Origin: JAEULH01 sp963789785
GTDB taxonomy: Bacteria; Pseudomonadota; Alphaproteobacteria; Rhodospirillales; Defluviicoccaceae
Length of the DNA: 64,000 nt
Direction of reading: 5' to 3'
Assembly (NCBI GenBank): GCA_963789785.1
Contig: CAWBNC010000031.1
Coordinates: 1-64,000, forward strand
Shown here in pieces: positions 53,661 through 62,115 of this stretch; positions within the stretch are counted from its first letter, which is position 1, and each line of letters starts with the position of its first letter. Below the pieces are notes generated by a model. That model ran no database searches. It was not told where the DNA came from and saw only the letters and a list, made by a program, of their open reading frames with translations. Position numbers and translations under genes: made by a program.

Positions 53661-54172
53661 TATGCCGTCCCTCCCATGCCGGCGTCGTCGCTCTGGCGCG
53701 CAACGCCGCCGCGGCCACCGTCGTCCCTGTTCCGATCTTCGCGCCCGCGATCATCGCGATTTCGGTCATCGCGGGGTCGATCGTCGCGCCCACGGTCATC
53801 GCGACGCGGCCCACGGTCATCGCGACGCGGTCCCCGGTCGTCCCGACCGGCGCGGCTCTGCAGCATGGGCGAAGGCCCTTCCTCCAGCTTCTCGACGCGG
53901 ACAACCATGTGGCGCAGTACATCCTCGCTGAGGCGCATCTGCCGTTCCATCTCGTGGATGGCGGCCGCCGGTGCGTCGATATTCAGAAGGACGTAGTGGC
54001 CCTTGCGGTTCTTCTTGATGCGGAAGGTCAGGGAGCGGAGGCCCCAGTGCTCGCGCTTGGTCACCTGGCCGCCGTTGTCCTCGATGACCTTGGTGAAGCC
54101 GTCGGCGAGGCCTTCCACCTGCGGCGCGGAAACATCCTGGCGCGCGATGAGCACGCACTCGTAAAGCGACAA
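53660..54172 (-). CDS. rpsF: 30S ribosomal protein S6 with a long repetitive tail
   Basis: The start is TTG 54172, with AAGGAG seven bases upstream; no ATG fits (the product would begin MSLYECVLIARQDVSAPQ). The S6 core (NGGQVTKREHWGLRSLTFRI; GHYVLLNIDAPAAAIHEMER) is about 100 residues. It is followed by an unusually long tail of about 60 residues made of repeated RDDRG/RRDDRG units. Charged S6 tails exist in many alphaproteobacteria, but this one is strikingly repetitive. It is first in the ribosomal operon. Confidence 0.94.
   Translation of the reverse strand: MSLYECVLIARQDVSAPQVEGLADGFTKVIEDNGGQVTKREHWGLRSLTFRIKKNRKGHYVLLNIDAPAAAIHEMERQMRLSEDVLRHMVVRVEKLEEGPSPMLQSRAGRDDRGPRRDDRGPRRDDRGRDDRPRDDRNRDDRGREDRNRDDGGRGGVARQSDDAGMGGTA
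53750..53855 (-). repeat. Short tandem repeats encoding the RDDRG tail of S6
   Basis: The region contains imperfect repeats of a 12-24 base unit built on CGCGATGACCG / CGTGGGCCGCG (plus-strand reading), with the 24-base unit at about 53790-53837 almost exactly doubled. They encode the repeated Arg-Asp-Asp-Arg-Gly tail of S6. Such repeats can change length between strains. Confidence 0.65.
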
Positions 54173-54445
54173 ATTCGGTCTCCTTCGGGCTTGTCTCAAC
54201 CGGGCCGACGCGGCCACGGCATAGCCGGCGCGTCTCCAACAACGAAAACGGGTCCGGCAAGGAAACGAGAAGCCGGTGATAAAGCACGATCCGCCGCCCG
54301 TTTGCAAGCTCGATGGCGGGTAGATTTCGAGGAGATCGCAGCCGGACCAAACGTCGTTCTCGCGTATGCTTCGTCCTCCCTCGCCGGCTGTTGCCCGAGT
54401 GCGCCACGAATGTTGCAGCAGTGCGTGCATGGTGATGGCCAAAGC
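54173..54445. other. Divergent spacer between rpsF and fabG
   Basis: Together with the fabG promoter candidate this spacer is about 360 bases. It separates the ribosomal operon from the fatty-acid operon and must carry the rpsF promoter on the minus strand. I see no open frame with a ribosome site and no RNA gene. Confidence 0.4.
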
Positions 54446-54473
54446 TTGACAGCCCTTCGTCAGCGGCTATTGA
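54446..54473 (+). promoter_or_regulatory. Candidate promoter of fabG
   Basis: TTGACA (54446-54451) and TATTGA (54468-54473), 16 bases apart, lie 59 bases before the fabG ATG. The perfect -35 element and good spacing support it; the -10 is weak. Confidence 0.45.
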
Positions 54474-54531
54474 AGTGCCGGGACGAATGGCCCGCCGAAG
54501 CAACGGCGGCCGGCGGCATCCTGGGGGCAGA

Positions 54532-55271
54532 ATGTTCGACCTCTCCGGCAGGACTGCATTGGTCACCGGTGCGTCCGGCGGCATTGGCGGTGCGATAGCG
54601 CGCGCGCTCGCCCGTCAGGGTGCGCGGGTGGTTGTCAGCGGGACGCGCATTGCCGCGCTTGAGGCACTCGCCGCCGATCTCGGTCCGTCCACTGTCGTCG
54701 TGAGCGGCGGATCTTGCCGCGCCCGACGGCGCCGCAGCGCTCCTGAAGGCTGCGGAAGCGGAAGCCGGCGGGTTGGACATTCTCGTCAACAATGCCGGGC
54801 TGACCCGCGACGGGCTTGTGGCACGGATGTCCGACGCCGACTGGCAGACGGTGCATAGATGTCGATCTGAGCGCCGGGTTCCGCCTGATCCGCGGCGCGC
54901 TGCGCGGGATGATGAAGCGGCGCTGGGGCCGGGTCATCGGGATCAGCTCGATCATCGGCTTTACCGGCAATACCGGCCAGGCGGCCTACGCCGCGGCGAA
55001 GGCCGGCATGGTCGGCATGACCAAGGCGCTGGCGCAGGAAGTCGCGAGCCGCGGGATCACCGCCAACTGCATCGCCCCCGGCTTCATCGAAACCGAGATG
55101 ACCCGCGAGCTCGCCGAACGTCACCGTGACGGCCTGCTTAAGTCGATCCCGGCCGGCCGCTTCGGCGGCGGCGAGGACGTCGCCGCCTGCGCGGTCTTTC
55201 TCGCCAGCAACGAGGCAGGCTACGTTACCGGCCAGACCCTTCACGTGAACGGCGGAATGGCCATGATATGA
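54532..55271 (+). CDS. fabG: 3-oxoacyl-ACP reductase FabG (two frameshifts)
   Basis: Start ATG 54532 (MFDLSGRTALVTGASGGIG) has GGGGG just upstream. The frame shifts near 54710 (continuing as ADLAAPDGAAALLKAAEAEA, then LDILVNNAGLTRDGL) and near 54854 (continuing as IDVDLSAGFRLIRGALRGMM). The catalytic part SSIIGFTGNTGQAAYAAAK and the end CIAPGFIETEMT...VTGQTLHVNGGMAMI are normal. Removing two indels gives a standard FabG of about 245 residues. FabG is essential for fatty-acid elongation, so these are almost surely sequence errors. It heads the fabG-acpP-fabF group. Confidence 0.92.
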
Positions 55272-55460
55272 GGATCTTGCGGCGCCGGGACGGCAGGGCG
55301 GGCCTGGTCCGGCGTAAGCGCGTGCGCAGGGGTTGCGCGCTAGTCAAGGTTCGGGAAGTATGCTACCAGACTTCGCCTTTCGCTGCAGTGCAGCGTGAGG
55401 GCGGTCGCGCCGACGGGCGTTTACATCTGCGGCATCAATGAGGGACTGAGGAATAAGACG

Positions 55461-55697
55461 ATGAATGACGTGGCCGATCGCGTGAAGAAGATTATCGTCG
55501 AGCATCTGGGGGTGGAAGAAGCAAAGGTCGTCGAGGGCGCGAGTTTCATTGACGATCTCGGTGCCGACAGCCTCGACACCGTCGAGTTGGTCATGGCCTT
55601 TGAGGAAGAGTTCGGTATCGAGATCCCGGACGAGGCCGCGGAGAAGATTCTCAGCGTCAAGGACGCTGTCGACTACATCAAGAACGCCACGGCCTAG
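55461..55697 (+). CDS. acpP: Acyl carrier protein
   Basis: The 78-residue acidic protein carries the phosphopantetheine site Ser37 in DDLGADSLDTVELVMAFEE, and its length and charge are standard. It shuttles acyl chains for fatty-acid synthesis. The ATG at 55461 lies behind GAGGAATAAGACG. It is separated from fabG by about 190 bases, enough for its own promoter, and from fabF by about 80 bases. Confidence 0.97.
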   Translation: MNDVADRVKKIIVEHLGVEEAKVVEGASFIDDLGADSLDTVELVMAFEEEFGIEIPDEAAEKILSVKDAVDYIKNATA

Positions 55698-55780
55698 CCG
55701 ACCGGTCTCGCGCGGGTGGGGCGCGAGCGCCGCGTCGTCGTGGGCGCGGTATCGCCACCTGGAACGGACGTTGGAGCGCC

Positions 55781-57043
55781 ATGAGACGCGTTGTCGTAAC
55801 CGGCCTGGGTCTGGTGTCGCCGCTTGGGTGCGGCGTCGACGTGACTTGGAACCGTCTGATCAACGGGGAGTCCGGCCTCGGGGCCATCCAGTCCTTCGAT
55901 GTCTCCGACCTCCCGGCGAAGGTCGCGGCGCAGGTGCCGCGCGGCGAGACCGCCAGCGGCCTTTTCAACCCCGACGACTGGGTCTCGCCGAAGGAGCAGC
56001 GGCGGATGGACCCGTTCATCGTTTTCGGTCTCGTCGCTGCCGAACAGGCGGTCCGCGATTCCGGCTGGAAAGCGGACGGCGAGGAAGATCAGGTTCGCAG
56101 CGGCGTCATGATCGGCTCGGGTATTGGCGGCCTGCAGGAAATCGCCAAGGGCGCGCTTATCGTCGAGGGCGGCAACGTGCGAAAGCTTAGCCCGTTCTTC
56201 ATCCCGGCGGCGCTGATCAACCTGATCAGCGGCTACGCTTCGATCCGCTACGGGTTCCGGGGTCCCAACCACTCGGCCGTGACCGCCTGCGCAACGGGCG
56301 CGCACGCGATCGGCGACGCCGCTCGGCTGATTGCGCTCGACGATGCCGACGTGATGCTCGCCGGCGGCTCCGAGGCGGCGATCTGCCGGCTCGGGATCGC
56401 GGGGTTTTCGGCGGCCAAGGCGCTCTCGACCAGGTTCAACGACACGCCGCAGAAGGCGTCGCGGCCATGGGACGTCGATCGTGACGGCTTCGTCATGGGC
56501 GAAGGCGCCGGGGTGCTTGTCCTTGAGGAGTTGGAACACGCCAGGAAGCGCGGGGCGAAGATCTACGCCGAGGTGGTCGGCTACGGCCTCTCGGGCGATG
56601 CCTACCACATCACCGCGCCGGCACCCAACGGCGACGGCGCCTACCGCTGCATGCAGGGCGCGTTCCGGCATGCGAAGATGAACCCCGAGGACGTGGACTA
56701 CGTCAATGCCCACGGAACCTCGACCCCGCTGGGCGACGAGATCGAACTCGGCGTTGTCAAGCGCGTGTTCGGCAACGCCGCCGCCAACATCTCGATGTCG
56801 TCGACCAAATCCGCGATCGGCCACCTGCTGGGTGCCGCCGGCGCCGCCGAGGCGATCTTTTCGATCATGGCGCTGAATACCGGCATCGTCCCGCCGACCC
56901 TCAACCTCGATCGGCCCTCCGAAGGCTGCGATCTCGACCTTGTGCCGCACGTCGCCAAGGAGCGCCCGGTTCGCGCCGCGCTATCCAACTCGTTCGGCTT
57001 CGGCGGCACCAATGCGTCGCTGATCTTCACCAAGGTTCATTGA
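55781..57043 (+). CDS. fabF: Beta-ketoacyl-ACP synthase II
   Basis: The 420-residue condensing enzyme has the catalytic Cys170 in SAVTACATGAHAIGDA and the two histidines in VNAHGTSTPLGD and SAIGHLLGAAGAAEA. It elongates acyl-ACP chains. The start (MRRVVVTGLGLVSPLG) is typical. The frame is clean to SLIFTKVH. It lies after acpP and before mltG, a common order. Confidence 0.96.
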   Translation: MRRVVVTGLGLVSPLGCGVDVTWNRLINGESGLGAIQSFDVSDLPAKVAAQVPRGETASGLFNPDDWVSPKEQRRMDPFIVFGLVAAEQAVRDSGWKADGEEDQVRSGVMIGSGIGGLQEIAKGALIVEGGNVRKLSPFFIPAALINLISGYASIRYGFRGPNHSAVTACATGAHAIGDAARLIALDDADVMLAGGSEAAICRLGIAGFSAAKALSTRFNDTPQKASRPWDVDRDGFVMGEGAGVLVLEELEHARKRGAKIYAEVVGYGLSGDAYHITAPAPNGDGAYRCMQGAFRHAKMNPEDVDYVNAHGTSTPLGDEIELGVVKRVFGNAAANISMSSTKSAIGHLLGAAGAAEAIFSIMALNTGIVPPTLNLDRPSEGCDLDLVPHVAKERPVRAALSNSFGFGGTNASLIFTKVH

Positions 57044-57080
57044 CGGGCGCAACACCATCGCGACAGGCGTCGCCTTGCGC

Positions 57081-58046
57081 ATGATCCTGCGCGCCGTTCT
57101 GGTGCTTGGCGCGATCGCGCTGATCGCCGCCGGGGCCGCGGCCTGGGCCTTGCACCAGTTCAACCGGCCGGGTCCGGCGACGAGCGAAGCCACCGTCATC
57201 ATCGACAAGGGGGACGGGCTCGCCGCGATTGCCGAGCGGCTGAGGAAGGCTGGCGTGATCGCCGATCCCCTGATCTTCCGCCTCGGCGTCCGGGCGATGG
57301 GCGAGGCGGGCAACCTGCAGGCCGGAGAATACGCGTTTGCGCCGGGGACAAGTGCGCGCTCCGTCGCCGCCGAACTGGCCACCGGGCGAACCGTCGTCCG
57401 CCGCCTGACCGTACCGGAAGGGCTGACCAGCGCCGAGATCGCCGCACTGGTGGCCTCGACGCCCGGGCTTGCCGGCGAGGTAGAGGCGGTGCCAAAGGAG
57501 GGCACGCTGCTGCCCGAAACCTACCACTTTTCCTACGGTGACAGTCGGGCGGAGCTGACCGCGCGAATGCAAAAGGCGATGGCCGCAGCGGTGGCCGAGC
57601 TATGGCCGCAGCGGAGCGCAGACCTTCCGTTCGCGTCGCCGACCGAGGCGGTGACTCTGGCCTCCATTGTGGAGAAGGAAACCGCCCTTCCGGCCGAACG
57701 GCCGCGTGTCGCCGCCGTATTCATCAACCGGCTGAAGCGCGGCATGCCTCTGCAGGCCGACCCCACCGTTGCCTACGCCAAGAGTGCGGAGGGAGAGGCG
57801 GCGGACCGGCCGTTGACCCGCGCCGATCTCGCCCGACCGTCGCCCTACAACACCTATCTGAACCGCGGGCTGCCGCCGACCCCAATCGCAAACCCCGGTC
57901 GGGCTTCGCTGGAGGCGGTACTCAACCCGGCGGACAGCGACGAGCTTTACTTCGTCGCCGACGGCTCCGGCGGCCACGCCTTCGCCCGGACCCTGGCCGA
58001 GCACAACCGCAACGTCGCGGATTGGCGCCGCCGGCAGGGCGATTAG
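57081..58046 (+). CDS. mltG: Endolytic murein transglycosylase MltG
   Basis: The 321-residue protein has one N-terminal membrane anchor (AVLVLGAIALIAAGAAAWAL), a LysM-like part (VIIDKGDGLAAIAERLRKAG) and a YceG catalytic domain with the active Glu in LASIVEKETALPAERP, then LQADPTVAYA and PYNTYLNRGLPPTPIANPG. It cuts nascent glycan strands and ends their growth. ATG 57081 is preferred to TTG 57075. It follows fabF by 37 bases. Confidence 0.93.
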   Translation: MILRAVLVLGAIALIAAGAAAWALHQFNRPGPATSEATVIIDKGDGLAAIAERLRKAGVIADPLIFRLGVRAMGEAGNLQAGEYAFAPGTSARSVAAELATGRTVVRRLTVPEGLTSAEIAALVASTPGLAGEVEAVPKEGTLLPETYHFSYGDSRAELTARMQKAMAAAVAELWPQRSADLPFASPTEAVTLASIVEKETALPAERPRVAAVFINRLKRGMPLQADPTVAYAKSAEGEAADRPLTRADLARPSPYNTYLNRGLPPTPIANPGRASLEAVLNPADSDELYFVADGSGGHAFARTLAEHNRNVADWRRRQGD

Positions 58047-58081
58047 AGGGGCACGCCGGTGAGGATACTGGAAGTGACCGC

Positions 58082-58753
58082 ATGTCGCTGACCCTCTCCT
58101 TGACAGACGCCGGGGCGCTGATCCGTTGGCTCGACCTTTTTGGCGTGGCGGTCTTTGCCGCGAGTGGCGCGCTCACCGCTTCGCGCAAGCAAATGGATGT
58201 GGTCGGGTTTGTGCTGATTGCCGCCGTGACCGGCATCGGGGGCGGGTCGATCCGCGATCTTCTGCTTGGCCGCGTCCCGGTCTTCTGGATCGCAGAACCG
58301 CTTTATCTCGTTCTTTGCATCGGCGTCGCCGTCGTCGTTTTTTTCACCGCGCCGTTTCTGGAGTCCCGCTTCCGGATCCTGCTCTGGGCCGATGCCATCG
58401 GTCTTGCCGCGTTTTCGGTCATTGGCGCCGCCACCGCGCTGCAGGCCGGCGCGCCGGCCGGCGTCGCCATTCTGATGGGCGTGATCACCGCGACCTTCGG
58501 CGGCCTGATCCGCGACGTGTTGTCGAGAGAGGTGCCGCTGATCCTTCACCGCGAGATCTATGCGACGGCGGCCGCCGTGGGAGCGACAATCTTCGTCGTT
58601 CTGCAAGCGACGAATGTAGCCGAGTCCGTCAGCACCGCCGCCGGCTTCGGCCTCGCCCTTCTCATCCGGGCGCTCGGCATTGCCTTTCACCTGTCGTTGC
58701 CCTCCTATCGCTCCCGGCCCGGCCGTCGCCATGATGACGAGGACGGAGCCTGA
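58082..58753 (+). CDS. Trimeric intracellular cation channel-type membrane protein (UPF0126)
   Basis: The 223-residue protein consists of two similar halves with three membrane helices each. GIGGGSIRDLLLGRVPVFWI in the first half is echoed by TFGGLIRDVLSREVPLILHR in the second; the GGxxRD motif is the hallmark of the prokaryotic TRIC/UPF0126 (YicG-like) family, which forms cation channels in studied cases. It starts 35 bases after mltG. Its role in this organism is not known. Confidence 0.88.
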   Translation: MSLTLSLTDAGALIRWLDLFGVAVFAASGALTASRKQMDVVGFVLIAAVTGIGGGSIRDLLLGRVPVFWIAEPLYLVLCIGVAVVVFFTAPFLESRFRILLWADAIGLAAFSVIGAATALQAGAPAGVAILMGVITATFGGLIRDVLSREVPLILHREIYATAAAVGATIFVVLQATNVAESVSTAAGFGLALLIRALGIAFHLSLPSYRSRPGRRHDDEDGA

Positions 58754-58857
58754 CGTTCCTGGCGATGGGACGGCTGGCTCTCATCGGCCGTCTCACCTTG
58801 TTGCCGCTCGGTGCCGGCGATATAAGGGATTGATTGGCAAGGCTGTTGGGGATTGCT

Positions 58858-59748
58858 GTGACGTTGTCATCGATGACCGGTTTCGGCCGTACGGAAGGAC
58901 AGACCGACGGTTGCGCCTGGGTCTGGGAATTGCGCAGCGTCAACGGCAAGGGCCTCGACGTTCGCTGCCGGTTGCCCGCCGGCTTCGAGGTTCTGGAGCC
59001 CCCCAGCCGCGGGCGGGTCGCCGCCCGTTTCAAGCGGGGCAACATCGCCTTGAACCTCACGCTCGAGCGGACGGCGCAGGCTGGCTCCGTCCGCCTCAAT
59101 ACGGCCGTCCTCGACCAGATCATGGCTCTTCTGCCGGAGATCGAAAGCCGTCTGCCGCGGGCAGCACCGCCGAGCGCGGAGCGTCTGCTGGCCCTGCGCG
59201 GCGTCATCGAGGTGGTCGACGGGATACCCAGCGGTGACGAACGCGCGGCGCTGGAGGCGGCGCTGCTCGACGGCCTCGACGAGGCTCTGCAGGCCCTGGC
59301 GTCGATGCGCCTTCAGGAAGGAGCGCGCCTGCTTTCTGTTCTGGTTGAACAGCTCGATCGGATCGCGGCGCTCTGCTCCCAAGCCGAGGCCCTGGCGGCG
59401 ATGCAGCCGGCGGCGATCCTGGAGCGGCTGCGCCAGCAGATCGCCGCGCTTGGCGAAACCGTGCCGGCAATCCCCGAGGAGCGGCTGGCCCAGGAGGTCG
59501 CTTTGCTTGCGACGAAGGTCGACACGCGCGAGGAACTCGACCGGCTCAGGTCGCACCTCGATGCGGTCCGGGCGCTGCTTGCCGGCGATGACGCCGTCGG
59601 TCGTCGCCTCGATTTCCTTTGTCAGGAGTTCAACCGCGAGGCCAACACCCTCTGCTCGAAATCGGCCGACGTTGCGCTTACTGCTGTGGGTATCGAGCTC
59701 AAGGCGGTAATCGAGCAGTTCCGTGAACAGGTCCAGAATATCGAATGA
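58858..59748 (+). CDS. YicC-family endoribonuclease
   Basis: The start is taken as GTG 58858 so that the protein begins VTLSSMTGFGRTEGQ, the usual YicC N-terminus; an upstream start at 58834 is possible. The middle is coiled-coil rich, and the C-terminal DUF1732 part (ELDRLRSHLDAVRALLAGDD, then GRRLDFLCQEFNREANTLCS) is complete. YicC of E. coli is a ribonuclease that helps degrade a small RNA. Its stop overlaps the gmk ATG by four bases, so the two are coupled. Confidence 0.9.
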   Translation: MTLSSMTGFGRTEGQTDGCAWVWELRSVNGKGLDVRCRLPAGFEVLEPPSRGRVAARFKRGNIALNLTLERTAQAGSVRLNTAVLDQIMALLPEIESRLPRAAPPSAERLLALRGVIEVVDGIPSGDERAALEAALLDGLDEALQALASMRLQEGARLLSVLVEQLDRIAALCSQAEALAAMQPAAILERLRQQIAALGETVPAIPEERLAQEVALLATKVDTREELDRLRSHLDAVRALLAGDDAVGRRLDFLCQEFNREANTLCSKSADVALTAVGIELKAVIEQFREQVQNIE

Positions 59749-60443
59749 ACCCGGTGGACGCCGATCCGCCCGATGCGGCTGATCCGCCCGCGCCGGAGGC
59801 GGACCGGCAGGCTTCAGCCGTCATTGCCCGCCGCGGCCTGATGCTTGTCCTGTCGTCGCCGTCGGGCGCCGGCAAGTCGTCCATCGCCCGGACGCTGCTC
59901 GCAGGCGACGCTAACCTCAGCATGTCGGTTTCGGTCACGACGCGCCCCCCGCGGCCGGGTGAGATCGACGGGACGGACTACAAATTCATCAGCAAGTCCG
60001 CCTACGGCGAGATGGTCGCCGCCGATGGCCTGCTCGAGCACGCGCGCGTGTTCGACAACCATTACGGCACGCCGCGCGCGCCGGTCGAAGGGGCGATGCG
60101 GCTCGGCCGCGATGTCCTCTTCGATGTCGACTGGCAGGGCACCCAGCAGCTGCGCCAGAACGCCCGCGCCGATCTGGTCAGCGTCTTCATCCTGCCGCCA
60201 TCGCGCGCCGAACTCGAACGGCGGTTGCGCCAGCGCGCTCAGGATCCGGATGAGGTGGTTCGCCGCCGCATGGCCAAGGCCGCCGACGAGATGAGCCACT
60301 GGGCCGAGTACGACTATGTCATCGTCAATGACCGGCTCAAAACCGCTGTCGCCGGCGTCGAGGCGATCCTCGCCGCCGAGCGCCTGCGCCGGGACCGGAG
60401 GATCGGTCTCGCCGCGTTTGTAACCTCCGTCAGCGCGCGCTGA
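59745..60443 (+). CDS. gmk: Guanylate kinase
   Basis: The 232-residue kinase phosphorylates GMP to GDP. Walker A is LVLSSPSGAGKSSIARTLL; the GMP-binding region is SVSVTTRPPRPGEIDGTDYK; FDVDWQGTQQLRQ follows. There is an N-terminal extension of about 28 residues (rich in Asp, Pro and Ala) before the core. ATG 59745 overlaps the YicC stop. The YicC-gmk pairing is common in bacteria. Confidence 0.95.
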   Translation: MNPVDADPPDAADPPAPEADRQASAVIARRGLMLVLSSPSGAGKSSIARTLLAGDANLSMSVSVTTRPPRPGEIDGTDYKFISKSAYGEMVAADGLLEHARVFDNHYGTPRAPVEGAMRLGRDVLFDVDWQGTQQLRQNARADLVSVFILPPSRAELERRLRQRAQDPDEVVRRRMAKAADEMSHWAEYDYVIVNDRLKTAVAGVEAILAAERLRRDRRIGLAAFVTSVSAR

Positions 60444-60679
60444 GCCCGTGGCGCCTCGCGTTCGTGCGCCGGCCGGCGCGCGGCGGCGACTGTGAGCGCC
60501 GTCACTGCGGCGCGCGCGCCGTTCGCTTATACATCCTGAAGTAACAAAACCGAGCGACAACACGTAGAGCGTGCGCTGACTGGCGCGCCGATCATGGTCT
60601 TCGCCAATCGCCCCGGCATCGCGTCCGTGCCGAGGCCAAGTCAGGAACCGTCGCTTTAGCGGGTGCGGGAGATGCGCTC

Positions 60680-62104
60680 ATGATCTTCAACAGTGAGGCG
60701 TTCATCGTCTTTGCCGCGGCGTTCTTCTCCATCTACTTCCTCGTTCCGTACAGGGCGCAGATCCTGCTCTCCCTGAGTGCAAGCTATGTCTTCTACGGGT
60801 GGTGGGACTGGCGGTTTCTCGGCCTCATCGTCGGCAGCACCGCCTTCAACTATCTCGCCGGACTGCTCCTGGCGAGAACCCCGCGAAGCCCCACAGGCCG
60901 CCGCCGTCTTGCCGTCGTCATCGCCGCCAACCTGATCGTCCTCGGATTCTTCAAGTATTTCCATTTCTTCGCCGACGGGCTGCTCGGTATTTTCGAAACG
61001 CTGGGCCTGCAGGCGAACGCATCGTCTCTGCACATCATTCTGCCCATCGGCATCTCGTTCTTCACGTTTCACTCGCTGAGCTATGTCATCGACATCTACC
61101 GCGGGAAGATCAGGGCCGAGCCCGACCCGACCGTCTTCGCAACCTACATCGCGCTGTGGCCGCAATTGGTCGCCGGGCCGATCGTCCGCGCATCGCGGCT
61201 CATCCCGCAGCTGAAGACCAGGAAGCGGTTCAGTTTCGCCCGCTTCCTCGTGGGCACGGAACTCGTGATCATCGGCTTTTTCCTCAAGCTCGTCATCGCC
61301 GACCGGCTGGCCCCGATCGTCGACAACATCTTCGCCGCGCCGGACGCGTTCAACGGTTTGAACGTACTGATCGGCGCTATCTTCTTCGGCTTTCAGATCT
61401 ACGGCGATTTCTGCGGCTACTCCCTGATCGCTATCGGGCTCGCCCGCATCATGGGCCTCAATCTCGGCCGCAACTTCCGCCGACCCTACTTCGCCGCCAG
61501 CTTCAGCGAGTTCTGGCAGCGCTGGCATATTTCGCTGTCGACGTGGTTGCGCGACTACCTCTACGTCCCGCTGGGGGGAAGCCGCGGCGGCCGGCTTGCG
61601 ACGTTCCGCAATCTTTCGGCGACGATGCTGCTCGGCGGACTATGGCACGGCGCCGCCTGGACGTTCGTCATCTGGGGCGCGTTGCACGGCGCGTATCTGG
61701 TCGTCCAGCGCCTGCTGTCACCGGTGCACCGGTTTGCCCAAGGCCGTGGCGGCGTAGCCTACCGGGGCCTCGTCGGCGCGGAGATACTTGGAGTTCTCAC
61801 CGCCGTTCTCATCGCGTTCGTCTTCTTCCGCGCGCACGATTTCCATGAAGCGTCTTCCGTGTTCACGCAGATTTTCGCCGGCACCTACAACCTCGGCGGC
61901 GTCCAGAACAAGTTCCAGGTGGCGCTGGGGGCGGGCTTCATAGCCCTTCTCGTCGGCGTTGAGGCGTGCGCGGAAGCGCCCCGCGTTCGCAATGCATTTC
62001 GGCGCGCGCGCGGCCTGCGGCTGATGATGGCGGTCTCGATGCTGTGCATGCTCGCCCTGTTCGGCGCCTTCGCCGGCAGTCAATTCATCTATTTCCAGTT
62101 CTGA
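60680..62104 (+). CDS. MBOAT-family O-acyltransferase (AlgI/PatA-like)
   Basis: The 474-residue membrane protein has about ten spans. Landmarks are ILPIGISFFTFHSLSYVIDI, FWQRWHISLSTWLRDYLYVP and the catalytic His region MLLGGLWHGAAWTFVIWGAL. Such proteins move acyl groups, usually acetyl, across the membrane for O-acetylation of alginate, peptidoglycan or other polysaccharides. The partner gene begins 11 bases after its stop. The acceptor polymer is not identifiable here. Confidence 0.92.
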   Translation: MIFNSEAFIVFAAAFFSIYFLVPYRAQILLSLSASYVFYGWWDWRFLGLIVGSTAFNYLAGLLLARTPRSPTGRRRLAVVIAANLIVLGFFKYFHFFADGLLGIFETLGLQANASSLHIILPIGISFFTFHSLSYVIDIYRGKIRAEPDPTVFATYIALWPQLVAGPIVRASRLIPQLKTRKRFSFARFLVGTELVIIGFFLKLVIADRLAPIVDNIFAAPDAFNGLNVLIGAIFFGFQIYGDFCGYSLIAIGLARIMGLNLGRNFRRPYFAASFSEFWQRWHISLSTWLRDYLYVPLGGSRGGRLATFRNLSATMLLGGLWHGAAWTFVIWGALHGAYLVVQRLLSPVHRFAQGRGGVAYRGLVGAEILGVLTAVLIAFVFFRAHDFHEASSVFTQIFAGTYNLGGVQNKFQVALGAGFIALLVGVEACAEAPRVRNAFRRARGLRLMMAVSMLCMLALFGAFAGSQFIYFQF

Positions 62105-62115
62105 GCGCTTAGCCG

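Noticed and set aside
60444..60679. RNA gene or terminator between gmk and the MBOAT gene
   Set aside because: GC-rich imperfect repeats occur near 60470-60525, but no clean stem with T tract or known RNA shape could be drawn.
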